Source: Chromatiales bacterium (GTDB lineage Bacteria > Pseudomonadota > Gammaproteobacteria > Chromatiales > Chromatiaceae). From it: a DNA stretch of 9,086 nucleotides. The stretch spans positions 1 to 9,086 of the forward strand of contig JAHEIA010000088.1 of assembly GCA_024639625.1 (NCBI GenBank), written 5' to 3'. Under the pieces are notes generated by a model, which was not told the origin of the DNA, ran no database searches, and saw only the letters and a program-made list of their open reading frames with translations. The translations under genes and the position numbers were made by a program. Positions 1 through 7,351 of the stretch are shown here, one piece after another; position 1 is the stretch's first letter; the number at the start of each line of letters is the position of its first letter.

Positions 1-1195
1 GATCCCCCGGTGCGGTGAGCTGCTGCAGCCGAGTGACGATAGCCGACGCGGATTGCGCGTGGTGGTGGGGCCGGAAGTGCCGGCCGTCTTCCTCGCACTG
101 GAGCTCGCCGGTGCCGAGGAAACGCAAGTAGACCGCGAGCTGAGCCAGCTCCGATGCAGTCCCGGTAAATTCTGCGGCAGCCACCGAGTCGCGGATCCAG
201 TTCAGGCGCTGCCGCCAACTGGGCAGGCGCCGGTGCGCCGCGGCGATGTGCGCGGCGAAGCCGCCCAAGGGGAGGGGTGGGCCGGCGGCCGGTTCGGGGT
301 CGGGTTCGGCTGGTTTCTTCCCAGCTAGCCGGCGCGCGGCCTTGCGGGCGGGGCGGCCGCCGTTTCTTGCCGGGCGAAACATGGCGCGCAGACGCTGTTC
401 CGCCTCAACCAGCAACTCCGGGGGTTGCGGCCATTGCTCCAGGATCATGGCGCCGCTGTAGGAGCGGCGCTGCATGCGGTCGACAAAGCATCGAATACCT
501 GCGTCGTTGTCGCGCGCGGGGCCGGTGAACAGCGCCAGGTGGCTGTCCCGGTCACCCCAGTTTTCGTGCACATGGAGGTGAATGATGGGGACCTGGTCGG
601 GGAGTTCGTCGATGTAGCGGATGAAGTCGTTGCGGGTCGCGGCGTACAGGTTGGCGTGACCCAGATCCAGGCACATGCCCACCTGCCGGGAGTCCATCCC
701 CCGGCGGGCCAGCAGCTCGAATGTCCGCGTAAAATCCCCAGGTCCGGTGAGCGGCGTGTTCTCGATGCTGATGCGCACGCCTTGCTCCGCGGAATAGGCG
801 ACCATGGGCTCAAGAGCATCTACATAGGTTTTGGCCCCCTGTTCCATGTACAGGTGTAGGTTCACCAAATCGGCGCCGATGTCGCGCGCGAAGTCGACGC
901 TGCGCAGCAGCAATGCCTCGCCCTCGGGCTGCAGCGGATTCGCCTCCCAAGGGGCGTGCACGCTGTATCGTATGTCGTGCGATTCGCCGATCTGGCGCAA
1001 CAGATAGCGCTTTTCCTCCGTGATGTCCGTCTCGTCCCAGCCCGCCGCTTTGCCTTGGGCGTCCAGCTTCTTGTCGGCAAACCACTCGAAGGCGCGAAAG
1101 CCGTGCTCTACCGCGAACTCCAGGGGCTCGAGGGTGCGGGAAGCGGAAAACGCGGTCTGGTTGCCAATACGAATTGTCGAAATCGTGTCGCTCAT
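1..1195 (-). CDS. Sugar isomerase/AP-endonuclease-2-like TIM barrel with extra C-terminal dikinase-associated-like module (3' end cut by window)
   Basis: 398 residues are visible and the frame is still open at base 1. Start: ATG at 1195, preceded on the minus strand by GGAGG with a 10-base spacer. Residues 1-272 read as a xylose-isomerase-like/AP endonuclease 2 TIM barrel. Candidate metal ligands are H80 (SVHAPWE), H114 (NLHLY), E145 (ISIENTP), D177 and H180 (CLDLGHAN), H208/H210 (HLHVHENWGD) and E253 (ILEQW). A Pro/Ala/Lys-rich linker (about 273-310) leads to a second module from about 311, with LPSWRQRLNWIRDS, then YLRFLGTGELQC, then EEDGRHFRPHHHAQ (about 357-381). From memory, that last block resembles one in the central part of plant phosphoglucan, water dikinase; I could not check it. 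The gene lies 149 bp downstream of the dikinase on the same strand and is probably co-transcribed. By family the barrel may act on a sugar or sugar phosphate, but the substrate is unknown. A DNA-repair endonuclease IV role is unlikely given the context and the fused tail. Confidence 0.83.
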   Translation of the reverse strand, partial: MSDTISTIRIGNQTAFSASRTLEPLEFAVEHGFRAFEWFADKKLDAQGKAAGWDETDITEEKRYLLRQIGESHDIRYSVHAPWEANPLQPEGEALLLRSVDFARDIGADLVNLHLYMEQGAKTYVDALEPMVAYSAEQGVRISIENTPLTGPGDFTRTFELLARRGMDSRQVGMCLDLGHANLYAATRNDFIRYIDELPDQVPIIHLHVHENWGDRDSHLALFTGPARDNDAGIRCFVDRMQRRSYSGAMILEQWPQPPELLVEAEQRLRAMFRPARNGGRPARKAARRLAGKKPAEPDPEPAAGPPLPLGGFAAHIAAAHRRLPSWRQRLNWIRDSVAAAEFTGTASELAQLAVYLRFLGTGELQCEEDGRHFRPHHHAQSASAIVTRLQQLTAPGD

Positions 1196-1344
1196 CCGAG
1201 TGGCGCCTCCAGGGTTCGTCGAGTGTGCCGGTGGCGGAGAATTGCCCCGGGTTTGCATCGCGGTCAACCGGGGACCGGCAGCCCACCTCCGGCGGTCGTC
1301 GATGGTAACGATGAATATTGCCGGCAGGGCGAAGAAACAACACC
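1196..1344 (-). other. Intergenic gap between GWD and the TIM-barrel gene
   Basis: This 149-bp spacer contains the GGAGG ribosome binding site of the downstream TIM-barrel gene (1206-1210). I see no convincing -10/-35 pair and no hairpin followed by a T-run, so read-through from GWD is the simplest assumption. A short CGGTC/GACCG inverted repeat near 1260-1275 is too weak to call. Confidence 0.5.
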
Positions 1345-4300
1345 TCAGCTAGCTTCGGACAGGCCCACTTGGGGCCGAGTCTGCAGCAGGTAATAGGCAT
1401 CGCCCTGTAGCGCGCCCTCAATATCCTGGGCGGATCCGCACGCCGCCTCGACCTCTAGGCCGATGCGCGCGATCTTCTGCAACAGCCGCTGGCGGAACTC
1501 CCGGTCCTGCACCAGGGGCTCTCGAGTATAGTCCAGGAGCCGCGCCTCGGGCGGGTCCGCCAAAAAGCTGTCGTAGAGACCCGCACCGGCGAAACCTTCC
1601 AGGTCTTCGCCGTTCGAGTCGGAGCGGAAGATCACGCCGCTGCCGTACAGGGCGAGGCTCTTGCCCGGGTACGAGAGCAACTCGATCCGCAGATCGGATT
1701 TCCGACAGACGAACCCCAATGCGCGTCCCGGGTGGTTGCCGACCAGGGTCTCCCCCAGCCCGGGCACCACTTCCGCGAACAACTCCTCCCGGCTGCCGGT
1801 GATCGGGTTCACTGTGTGGATGACATAGGCGTAGTCCGCCGCCACCACTTGCTGTATCAGGACAGCCATCATGAGGTCGTCGTGGTCGATGCCGCGGGCA
1901 ATCCGGGAATACCAGGCGCGCTCGTTCCACTTCGAGGCCCAGACCTTGGTCACCGACTGCCAGATTCCCTGCCAGCCTACCTGGGGAAGATCAGCCGATC
2001 GCCAGGCCCCGGTCAGTGCGTCACGCAGCTCCGCGGGGGGCGTCATTCGCTGTACAAGCTCACGGATCTCGGACAAACGACGCTCCGGTCGCTCGGCCGC
2101 CTCTGCCTGCAATCGCTGCAACTGGGCCGCGAGCTCAAGATTCTCCGCGGACGCCAGGCTGCGTTCAAATACGCCGAAGGGCAGGGCGATGGAGGTCGGG
2201 AACTCGATCCACGCCGCGAGCCGGCCGCGCAGAGCCGTGAGATTGTTCGATTTGCCGCCCACCACCTGCGGATCGAAGTCCGCATGGCCCACTGCCCAGG
2301 AGGTGAATACCCGGCGGCGGATCCCCAGGTTGTCGGAGCGCTTGTCCTTGGGCGCAGCGTCCAACTCGGTTTCCGCAAAGGCCACGTCGCCGCCGGGGCT
2401 GACATCCAGCGCCAAGTTCTTGCCCCGCAGCTCCTTCAACTGTGCGAACTGGGTGTCGTCGAAGCAGGTTGCGAACAGCACCTGCGCATTGCGCGCCCGC
2501 ACTGCCACATGGGAGACCAGGTCGGGGGAGTCCGAGGTGATCACCGAAGTTACGCCCTCGGGGATCTCTTCGTCGCCCGCTACCTCGTCGCTGATCAGCA
2601 CCGTGGGGCCGCGGAAGGCCTTTCCCTGGACCGAACGCAGGCTTGCCACGACCTCCGCCCGGCCCGCGGCATGCGCCGGGCTAATGACCTGCCATCCCCC
2701 CAGGCCCGCCTGATGCCGCAGGGGCGGATCGAGACGGCGCAGCAACAGGGAGAGCATGAAGCCCGCGCCGCCGCGAATGATCTCTTCGCTGAACAGGGGG
2801 AGCGTCCATGCGTCCGCCGCGAAGGCCTCTCCCAGATATTCGGCCTTCGGTTGCAAGGTGGCGTACAGGGTTTCGCTCCATGCGGCGACGGCGCGGCTCG
2901 CGCGGTCGGTTACGCTCTTCACCTGCAGCGCCCAATCCCGGTCGTTCGCGGGTTTTTCCGTAAGGGACCCGAGTTGCCGGGCGCAAAGACGGAATTCCTC
3001 ACCGTTCGGATCGAGCGCCAGGCTGCGCAGCACCAGCCAAGCGAGGGCGACCAGCGCTTGCAGGTCGCGTCCATCGTCCGATTGCTGTTCGATCGCACCC
3101 CGAAGCAGCTGTTCGAGGGCGAGATCGAGATACAACATCTCTCGCACCGCCAGGGTGTCCGAGGTCGAGCGGATACGCTCGGCCAGGGCTTCACGCAGTT
3201 GGGTGATGCCCTCTACCTGGGTGCGCAGCGGGGCCAGACCCTGGCGCTGGTGGTACAGATCGTTCAGCTGGTGATTGAGCTGGTCGCCGAGGACGCCGCG
3301 CGCCGCTGCCGCCGCAGTGTCGAAATCGGTTCCCGAGTGCACGGACTTCAAGATCCCGAGGAAGTACTCGAAATCATGGATCAGGCCGTCGCGTTTGTCC
3401 GGATAGAACTCGGGGTCGGTACGGATCGGGCGCTCGAAACCTCGCAGGCGTTCGCGGTCGATCCCGCCCCGAGACAGGGTGTCGTAGAATTGGCCCACAT
3501 CGCCGCTGCCGTGCAGGAAGGCCAGGTAGGCTTCGCAGATGACGATGTCGTCAGGGGTGGTGTTGTTGTGCAGCTTCTGGTGCCACTCCTCAAGGAAATG
3601 ACCATGCACTTCCTTGATGTGGTGTCGGTGCATGATGTTGAGGATCTCATCGCGCACCTTCTGGCCTTCTCCCCCGCGTCCCAGGGTGCTCAGGATCAGG
3701 CGTGTCCAGGGCCGGCTCGCCGCCGCCTGATGCCGATAGATGTCCGCCAGTCGGCTGGTGAGCCGTTCCTGAGAGTGGCTCAATTCCCGCGGTTGCGTAT
3801 TGTAGTTGCGTTGCCAGTCGAGTTGCCGGATAGCGGAGAAGCGGAGCCAGGCAAAGAGCAGGGCGAGCGCTTCGTTGTCCTCGGCCGCGCCGTCCAGCAG
3901 GTCATGGCACAGGTTGAATCGGTGCATGAGGGTCCACGAACCCTTGCCCATTTCAGCCTCGACGATGCGTTCGGCGAGTTCCCGCACGCGCTCCGAAGCC
4001 AGAGTCTGATCTGCGTCCTCCGGCTCGCCGAGGGGCAGGCGCAGATCCTGCCCCTTGGTCTTGATCCAGCGGCCGGTTTCGCTTTGGAACAAAACGAAAT
4101 TGATGCCCAGGTATGCAGGCTCCGTTTCCGGCCTTGGCAGACGGATCTCCAGCCACGCCAGCCCTTCGCGCTGCTGGAAAGGGGTGCGTACCGCCAGGTT
4201 GTCGAATTCCGTCGTGCCCTCGGGCCAGATCTCCGCCGGGGGCTTGCGCCACTGGTGCCGGAACCTGCCGGCCAGCCCCCAATGCATGAGCAGGGGCGGC

Positions 4301-4851
4301 TGCACATCGGTTGCCAGTAGAATCCGCCAGTCTGCTTCCTGGTGCGCTAGCGCTGCGACCAGGCACTCGCCGTCGCCGAGGTCGAATTCCCGGTACTGCC
4401 AGTCACTGCTGTCGGTGGTGGCCTCCAGTGCCTCGCGCGGCGAGCGCCGACCGTCCGATCCCGGGAGCCGGGCGCGAAAATCTTCTCGGCCGTTCTTCAG
4501 CCAGCGGTCCCGGCGCGGGAGATAGAGTACAAACGGCAGGTTGTCCCAGGCGCAGGGCCGGTCCAGTCGGATGCTCAGGGTGCAAGACTGTTGGTCTGAG
4601 GAAACGCATGGGCTCTGTACGGCACTTGCGCCGGAAGCTCGGCTCCCCGGCGGCCACGTGCTTGCGGGAGGCGCCTGCCAGCGACCGTTCGCTTGCCGGC
4701 TCAGCCCCCAGTGCAGCAGGCACTCCTCCGCGCTGGTCACGGAAAAGTCGAGTACCAGTTGGCTGCCTTCCTCGCGCCAGCGGAATTCGATTGCTACGTT
4801 CTCGGCGTTGAATCGTTGCCGCGCTGGTGGATTCTGCTTCGAATCTGACAA
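1345..4851 (-). CDS. gwd: Alpha-glucan, water dikinase (plant GWD1-type)
   Basis: 1168 residues. By family it phosphorylates glucosyl residues of alpha-glucan using the beta-phosphate of ATP, via a phosphohistidine. Two CBM45-like starch-binding modules are visible at about 18-130 (LLHWGL 45-50, W58, FVLY, DRWLKNG) and 153-275 (LLMHWGL 187-193, W201, FVLF, GRWIKTKG). A central helical region follows, with LMHRFN (308), RQLDWQRNYN (342), LGRGGEG (390), EEWHQKLHNN (421) and LKSVHSG (501). The phosphohistidine domain has EEIPEG (761) and LVSHVAVRARN with the likely catalytic H781. The C-terminal PPDK-type ATP-binding domain has VGGKSNN (864), VWASKWNERAW (970), EVVPGLGETLVG (1027), FRSDSNGEDLEGFAGAGLYD (1075) and LLQTRPQ (1155). 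It lacks the plant transit peptide and the long inter-CBM linker, which explains its length against about 1400 residues for the plant precursor. The start is TTG, supported by GAGGA 8 bases upstream; I see no credible upstream alternative. No key residue appears lost. PEP synthase and PPDK are excluded by the GWD-specific motifs. Confidence 0.96.
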   Translation of the reverse strand: MSDSKQNPPARQRFNAENVAIEFRWREEGSQLVLDFSVTSAEECLLHWGLSRQANGRWQAPPASTWPPGSRASGASAVQSPCVSSDQQSCTLSIRLDRPCAWDNLPFVLYLPRRDRWLKNGREDFRARLPGSDGRRSPREALEATTDSSDWQYREFDLGDGECLVAALAHQEADWRILLATDVQPPLLMHWGLAGRFRHQWRKPPAEIWPEGTTEFDNLAVRTPFQQREGLAWLEIRLPRPETEPAYLGINFVLFQSETGRWIKTKGQDLRLPLGEPEDADQTLASERVRELAERIVEAEMGKGSWTLMHRFNLCHDLLDGAAEDNEALALLFAWLRFSAIRQLDWQRNYNTQPRELSHSQERLTSRLADIYRHQAAASRPWTRLILSTLGRGGEGQKVRDEILNIMHRHHIKEVHGHFLEEWHQKLHNNTTPDDIVICEAYLAFLHGSGDVGQFYDTLSRGGIDRERLRGFERPIRTDPEFYPDKRDGLIHDFEYFLGILKSVHSGTDFDTAAAAARGVLGDQLNHQLNDLYHQRQGLAPLRTQVEGITQLREALAERIRSTSDTLAVREMLYLDLALEQLLRGAIEQQSDDGRDLQALVALAWLVLRSLALDPNGEEFRLCARQLGSLTEKPANDRDWALQVKSVTDRASRAVAAWSETLYATLQPKAEYLGEAFAADAWTLPLFSEEIIRGGAGFMLSLLLRRLDPPLRHQAGLGGWQVISPAHAAGRAEVVASLRSVQGKAFRGPTVLISDEVAGDEEIPEGVTSVITSDSPDLVSHVAVRARNAQVLFATCFDDTQFAQLKELRGKNLALDVSPGGDVAFAETELDAAPKDKRSDNLGIRRRVFTSWAVGHADFDPQVVGGKSNNLTALRGRLAAWIEFPTSIALPFGVFERSLASAENLELAAQLQRLQAEAAERPERRLSEIRELVQRMTPPAELRDALTGAWRSADLPQVGWQGIWQSVTKVWASKWNERAWYSRIARGIDHDDLMMAVLIQQVVAADYAYVIHTVNPITGSREELFAEVVPGLGETLVGNHPGRALGFVCRKSDLRIELLSYPGKSLALYGSGVIFRSDSNGEDLEGFAGAGLYDSFLADPPEARLLDYTREPLVQDREFRQRLLQKIARIGLEVEAACGSAQDIEGALQGDAYYLLQTRPQVGLSEAS

Positions 4852-4859
4852 ATCCGCGT

Positions 4860-4864
4860 TCCTC
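4860..4864 (-). promoter_or_regulatory. Ribosome binding site fixing the TTG start of GWD
   Basis: On the minus strand GAGGA lies 8 bases before the TTG at 4851-4849. There is no in-frame ATG or GTG between the upstream promoter and this codon, and the next internal Met (residue 301) would delete both starch-binding modules. The SD therefore decides the TTG start, which may lower translation of the dikinase relative to its neighbours. Confidence 0.7.
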
Positions 4865-4923
4865 GCTATACAATCCCGGAGGGGGACAATTGGCCGCTGA
4901 AGGGCCTGCCAACTCGCCGACGG

Positions 4924-4953
4924 ATTATACCCCGGGCGGCGAGCCGGTGTTGG
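4924..4953 (-). promoter_or_regulatory. Candidate sigma-70-type promoter for GWD
   Basis: The minus strand has a perfect TATAAT (-10) at 4924-4929. Eighteen bases upstream, at 4948-4953, is CCAACA, which matches the -35 consensus only in its last three positions. The expected transcript would begin near 4917 and give a leader of about 65 bases before the TTG start. The surrounding sequence is strongly GC-rich, so a consensus -10 stands out. The promoter lies downstream of the glgB stop and could let the dikinase be expressed separately from glgB and the GH57 gene. Confidence 0.5.
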
Positions 4954-4970
4954 TTTCGCTCGATCGGCAG

Positions 4971-4986
4971 CGCGGGGATTCCCGCG
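4971..4986 (-). terminator. GC hairpin abutting the glgB stop codon (weak terminator or 3'-end stabiliser)
   Basis: A perfect 6-bp inverted repeat, CGCGGG/CCCGCG with a 4-base loop, begins at the base immediately after the glgB TGA. No T-run follows on the minus strand, so it is not a canonical intrinsic terminator. With the TATAAT about 40 bases further on, it may mark a boundary between a GH57-glgB unit and a GWD unit, or protect the 3' end of the upstream message. Confidence 0.4.
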
Positions 4987-7251
4987 TCACGCGGTCCGCT
5001 CTGCCTCGTCCGAATCGCTTGTGGGTACCCCACTCGCGGCAGCCTCCCGCTCTCGCCCTGCGACCGATGGGTCACGCAGGCTGCTTGCCCGTTTGAGGAT
5101 GATTCCTCCGAGCGGGGGCAGGGTGACCAGCAGGGACGCGGGACGGCTCATCCATTCCTTGTCGTCGCTCAAGAGCAGACTCGGGCCATTACCCATGTTG
5201 CTCCCTCCGTAGTACTCGGAGTCGGAATTGAACACCTCGCTGTAGCTTCCCGGTTCGGGTACCCCGATCCGGTAGTTCTCCCGCGGTATAGGGGTAAAAT
5301 TGAGAGCGATGACTACAAAGTCGTCATCGCTCTTGCGCTGATAGACGAGTACGGAGTTCTGTGCATCGTTACAGTCGATCCATTCGAATCCATCGTCTTT
5401 GAAGTCGTGCCGGTGCAAAGGGGCGGAGCCCGTGTACAATCGGTTCAGATCTTTTACCGACCGCTGCACGCCTTGGTGGAACGGGTAGTCGAGGGTGTAC
5501 CAGTCGAGCACCCGTGTGGCATCCCACTCCGTTCCTTGGGCGAATTCCGTGCCCATGAACAGGAGCTTCTTGCCCGGGTGGGTGAACATGTAGGTATAGA
5601 GCAGGCGGAGATTGGCAAAGCGTTGCCATTCGTCGCCCGGCATCTTGTTCAGCATCGATCCCTTGCCGTGCACGACCTCGTCGTGGGAGAACGGCAGCAG
5701 GAAATTCTCCGTGAACGCGTAGATCATACTGAAGGTCAACTCGCCGTGGTGGTAGTGGCGGTAGATCGGGTCCAAGGAGATGTACTCCAGGGTGTCGTTC
5801 ATCCACCCCATGTTCCACTTGATGCTGAAACCTAGCCCCCCGAGATAGGTGGGACGGGTCACCTGCGGCCAGGCGGTGGACTCTTCGGCCATGATCAGGA
5901 CACCCGGCTGCTCGCCGTGTACAACGGTGTTCATCTCGCGCAGGAACTCGATCGCCTCCAGGTTTTCGCGCCCCCCGTACTGGTTGGGGATCCACTCGGT
6001 GCGCGAATAATCGAGATACAGCATCGACGCCACGGCATCCACCCGCAAGCCGTCCAGATGGAACTCCTGCAACCAGTACAGGGCGTTGGAGAGCAGGAAA
6101 TTCTTTACTTCGTGGCGGTCGTAGTTGTAGATCAGGGTCGACCAGTCCAGGTGTTCGCCGCGCCGCGGATCCGCGTGCTCGTACAAAGGTTCGCCGTCGA
6201 AGCGGGCGAGACCATGGGCGTCTTTCGGGAAATGTGCGGGTACCCAGTCGAGAAACACCCCGATACCGTGGCGGTGGCAGTAATCGACGAACCAGCGAAA
6301 GTCCTCCGGCGAGCCGAAACGGCTGGTCGGCGCATAATAGCCGGTGGTCTGGTAGCCCCAGGACGGGTCGTAGGGATGTTCGGTGATGGGCAGCAGCTCG
6401 ATATGGGTGAACCCCATCTCCTGGACGTACTCGACCAGGCGCTTCGCCAGTTCCCGGTAATTGAGAAACTCGCCTTCCCAGCCGCGCTGCCAGGACCCGA
6501 GATGTACCTCGTAGACGGATATCGGGTTGTGCAACCAGTCCGACTTCTCGCGCGCCGCCATCCAGTCCTGGTCGTGCCATTCGAACGGCGACGCACTGGT
6601 GACGATGGACGCGGTCTTCGGGCGTTGCTCGAATGCCTGGCCATAGGGGTCGGACTTGAGGAGGATCTCACCGGAGTTCCGATTCCGAATCTCGAATTTA
6701 TACAAGGTGCCGGGGCCGAGTTCCGGTATGAACAGCTCCCAGACGCCACTGCCGCCGCGCACGCGCATCGGGTGCGCTCGCCCATCCCAGCGGTTGAAGT
6801 CGCCAACCACGCTGACGCGCCCCGCATTGGGCGCCCAGACCGCAAACAGGATCCCTGCTACTTCGTCTACCACCTTCGGGTGGGCGCCGAGGATCCGGTA
6901 GGCGTGCCAGTGCTTACCCTCGCCGAACAAATGCAGGTCGTAGTCGGAAAGCTGGGGCGCGAAACTGTAGGGGTCGTGAGTCAGGTGCTCGTGGTGGTCG
7001 GTGTCCTTCCAGATCAGACGATAACCCTGAGGTACTTGGTCGGCCTCACCGCGCCATTCGAAGATATCGGTGCCCTCAATCCGCTCCATTGGGAACCCGC
7101 CATCGGCGATCGTAACCTCGGTGCAATTGGGGAAATGGACCCGCACCACGACTTGGTCGCCTTCCACGTGCCTGCCGAGGACCGCACAGGGGTCGTGGTG
7201 CCTGGCTTCGGCGATCTTGCGCAGGTCTTCGTTGATCTTCCGGGTCGTCAT
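4987..7251 (-). CDS. glgB: 1,4-alpha-glucan branching enzyme GlgB (GH13)
   Basis: 754 residues; E. coli GlgB has 728. It cuts an alpha-1,4 chain and reattaches it as an alpha-1,6 branch on glycogen. The two N-terminal CBM48-type modules are present ([11 protein letters not shown] at 18-28; [20 protein letters not shown] at 136-155), followed by the catalytic barrel. Visible landmarks are VYEVHLGSW (246-254), [11 protein letters not shown] (285), YYAPTSRFG (305), region I DWVPAHFP (335-342), region [10 protein letters not shown] with nucleophile D405, region III IMAEEST with acid/base E456, and region [16 protein letters not shown] with D524. A C-terminal beta domain ends near GGIILKR (715-721) and is followed by about 33 extra hydrophilic residues. 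Start: ATG at 7251 with AGGA 7 bases upstream. A longer in-frame GTG start at 7371 would add 40 unrelated residues and overlap the preceding gene, so I reject it. The gene lies 100 bp downstream of GH57 with no promoter visible between them, so co-transcription is likely. Confidence 0.98.
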   Translation of the reverse strand: MTTRKINEDLRKIAEARHHDPCAVLGRHVEGDQVVVRVHFPNCTEVTIADGGFPMERIEGTDIFEWRGEADQVPQGYRLIWKDTDHHEHLTHDPYSFAPQLSDYDLHLFGEGKHWHAYRILGAHPKVVDEVAGILFAVWAPNAGRVSVVGDFNRWDGRAHPMRVRGGSGVWELFIPELGPGTLYKFEIRNRNSGEILLKSDPYGQAFEQRPKTASIVTSASPFEWHDQDWMAAREKSDWLHNPISVYEVHLGSWQRGWEGEFLNYRELAKRLVEYVQEMGFTHIELLPITEHPYDPSWGYQTTGYYAPTSRFGSPEDFRWFVDYCHRHGIGVFLDWVPAHFPKDAHGLARFDGEPLYEHADPRRGEHLDWSTLIYNYDRHEVKNFLLSNALYWLQEFHLDGLRVDAVASMLYLDYSRTEWIPNQYGGRENLEAIEFLREMNTVVHGEQPGVLIMAEESTAWPQVTRPTYLGGLGFSIKWNMGWMNDTLEYISLDPIYRHYHHGELTFSMIYAFTENFLLPFSHDEVVHGKGSMLNKMPGDEWQRFANLRLLYTYMFTHPGKKLLFMGTEFAQGTEWDATRVLDWYTLDYPFHQGVQRSVKDLNRLYTGSAPLHRHDFKDDGFEWIDCNDAQNSVLVYQRKSDDDFVVIALNFTPIPRENYRIGVPEPGSYSEVFNSDSEYYGGSNMGNGPSLLLSDDKEWMSRPASLLVTLPPLGGIILKRASSLRDPSVAGREREAAASGVPTSDSDEAERTA

Positions 7252-7351
7252 CGGCTCATCCTGTAAGTTAGGTGTCGCCCGAAGGCGTCTCTGTCGCGAG
7301 AGGGCCAGCGGGAAGTTGTGCCCGCGGCGCGACGGGGGCCCACTTGGGCGC
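7252..7351 (-). other. Spacer between the GH57 gene and glgB, with a UUCG-type hairpin
   Basis: This 100-bp gap holds the glgB SD (AGGA, 7259-7262). At 7276-7287 is a perfect 12-base palindrome that reads CGCC-TTCG-GGCG on the transcribed strand: a 4-bp stem closed by the very stable C(UUCG)G tetraloop, ending about 24 bases before the glgB start. No T-run follows and no -10/-35 pair is evident. It may be a small RNA-processing or translation-modulating element, but the stem is short and could be incidental. Confidence 0.35.

Noticed and set aside
53..859. Several plus-strand open frames near the left edge
   Set aside because: They lie opposite the TIM-barrel gene, whose frame gives a coherent fold with metal-ligand motifs. 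These frames have Arg/Gly-rich or motif-free translations.
810..1421. 203-codon minus-strand open frame overlapping the GWD end and the TIM-barrel start
   Set aside because: It is out of frame with both recognisable genes. Its low-complexity Arg-rich translation is typical of GC-rich shadow frames.
1732..4320. 862-codon open frame on the plus strand opposite GWD
   Set aside because: It is codon-aligned with GWD on the opposite strand, so its length only reflects the absence of TTA, CTA and TCA codons in GWD. The translation shows no recognisable domain, while GWD is unmistakable.
5917..7266. 449-codon plus-strand open frame opposite glgB
   Set aside because: It has the same antisense codon-aligned effect, opposite a clear glgB, and no motif of its own.
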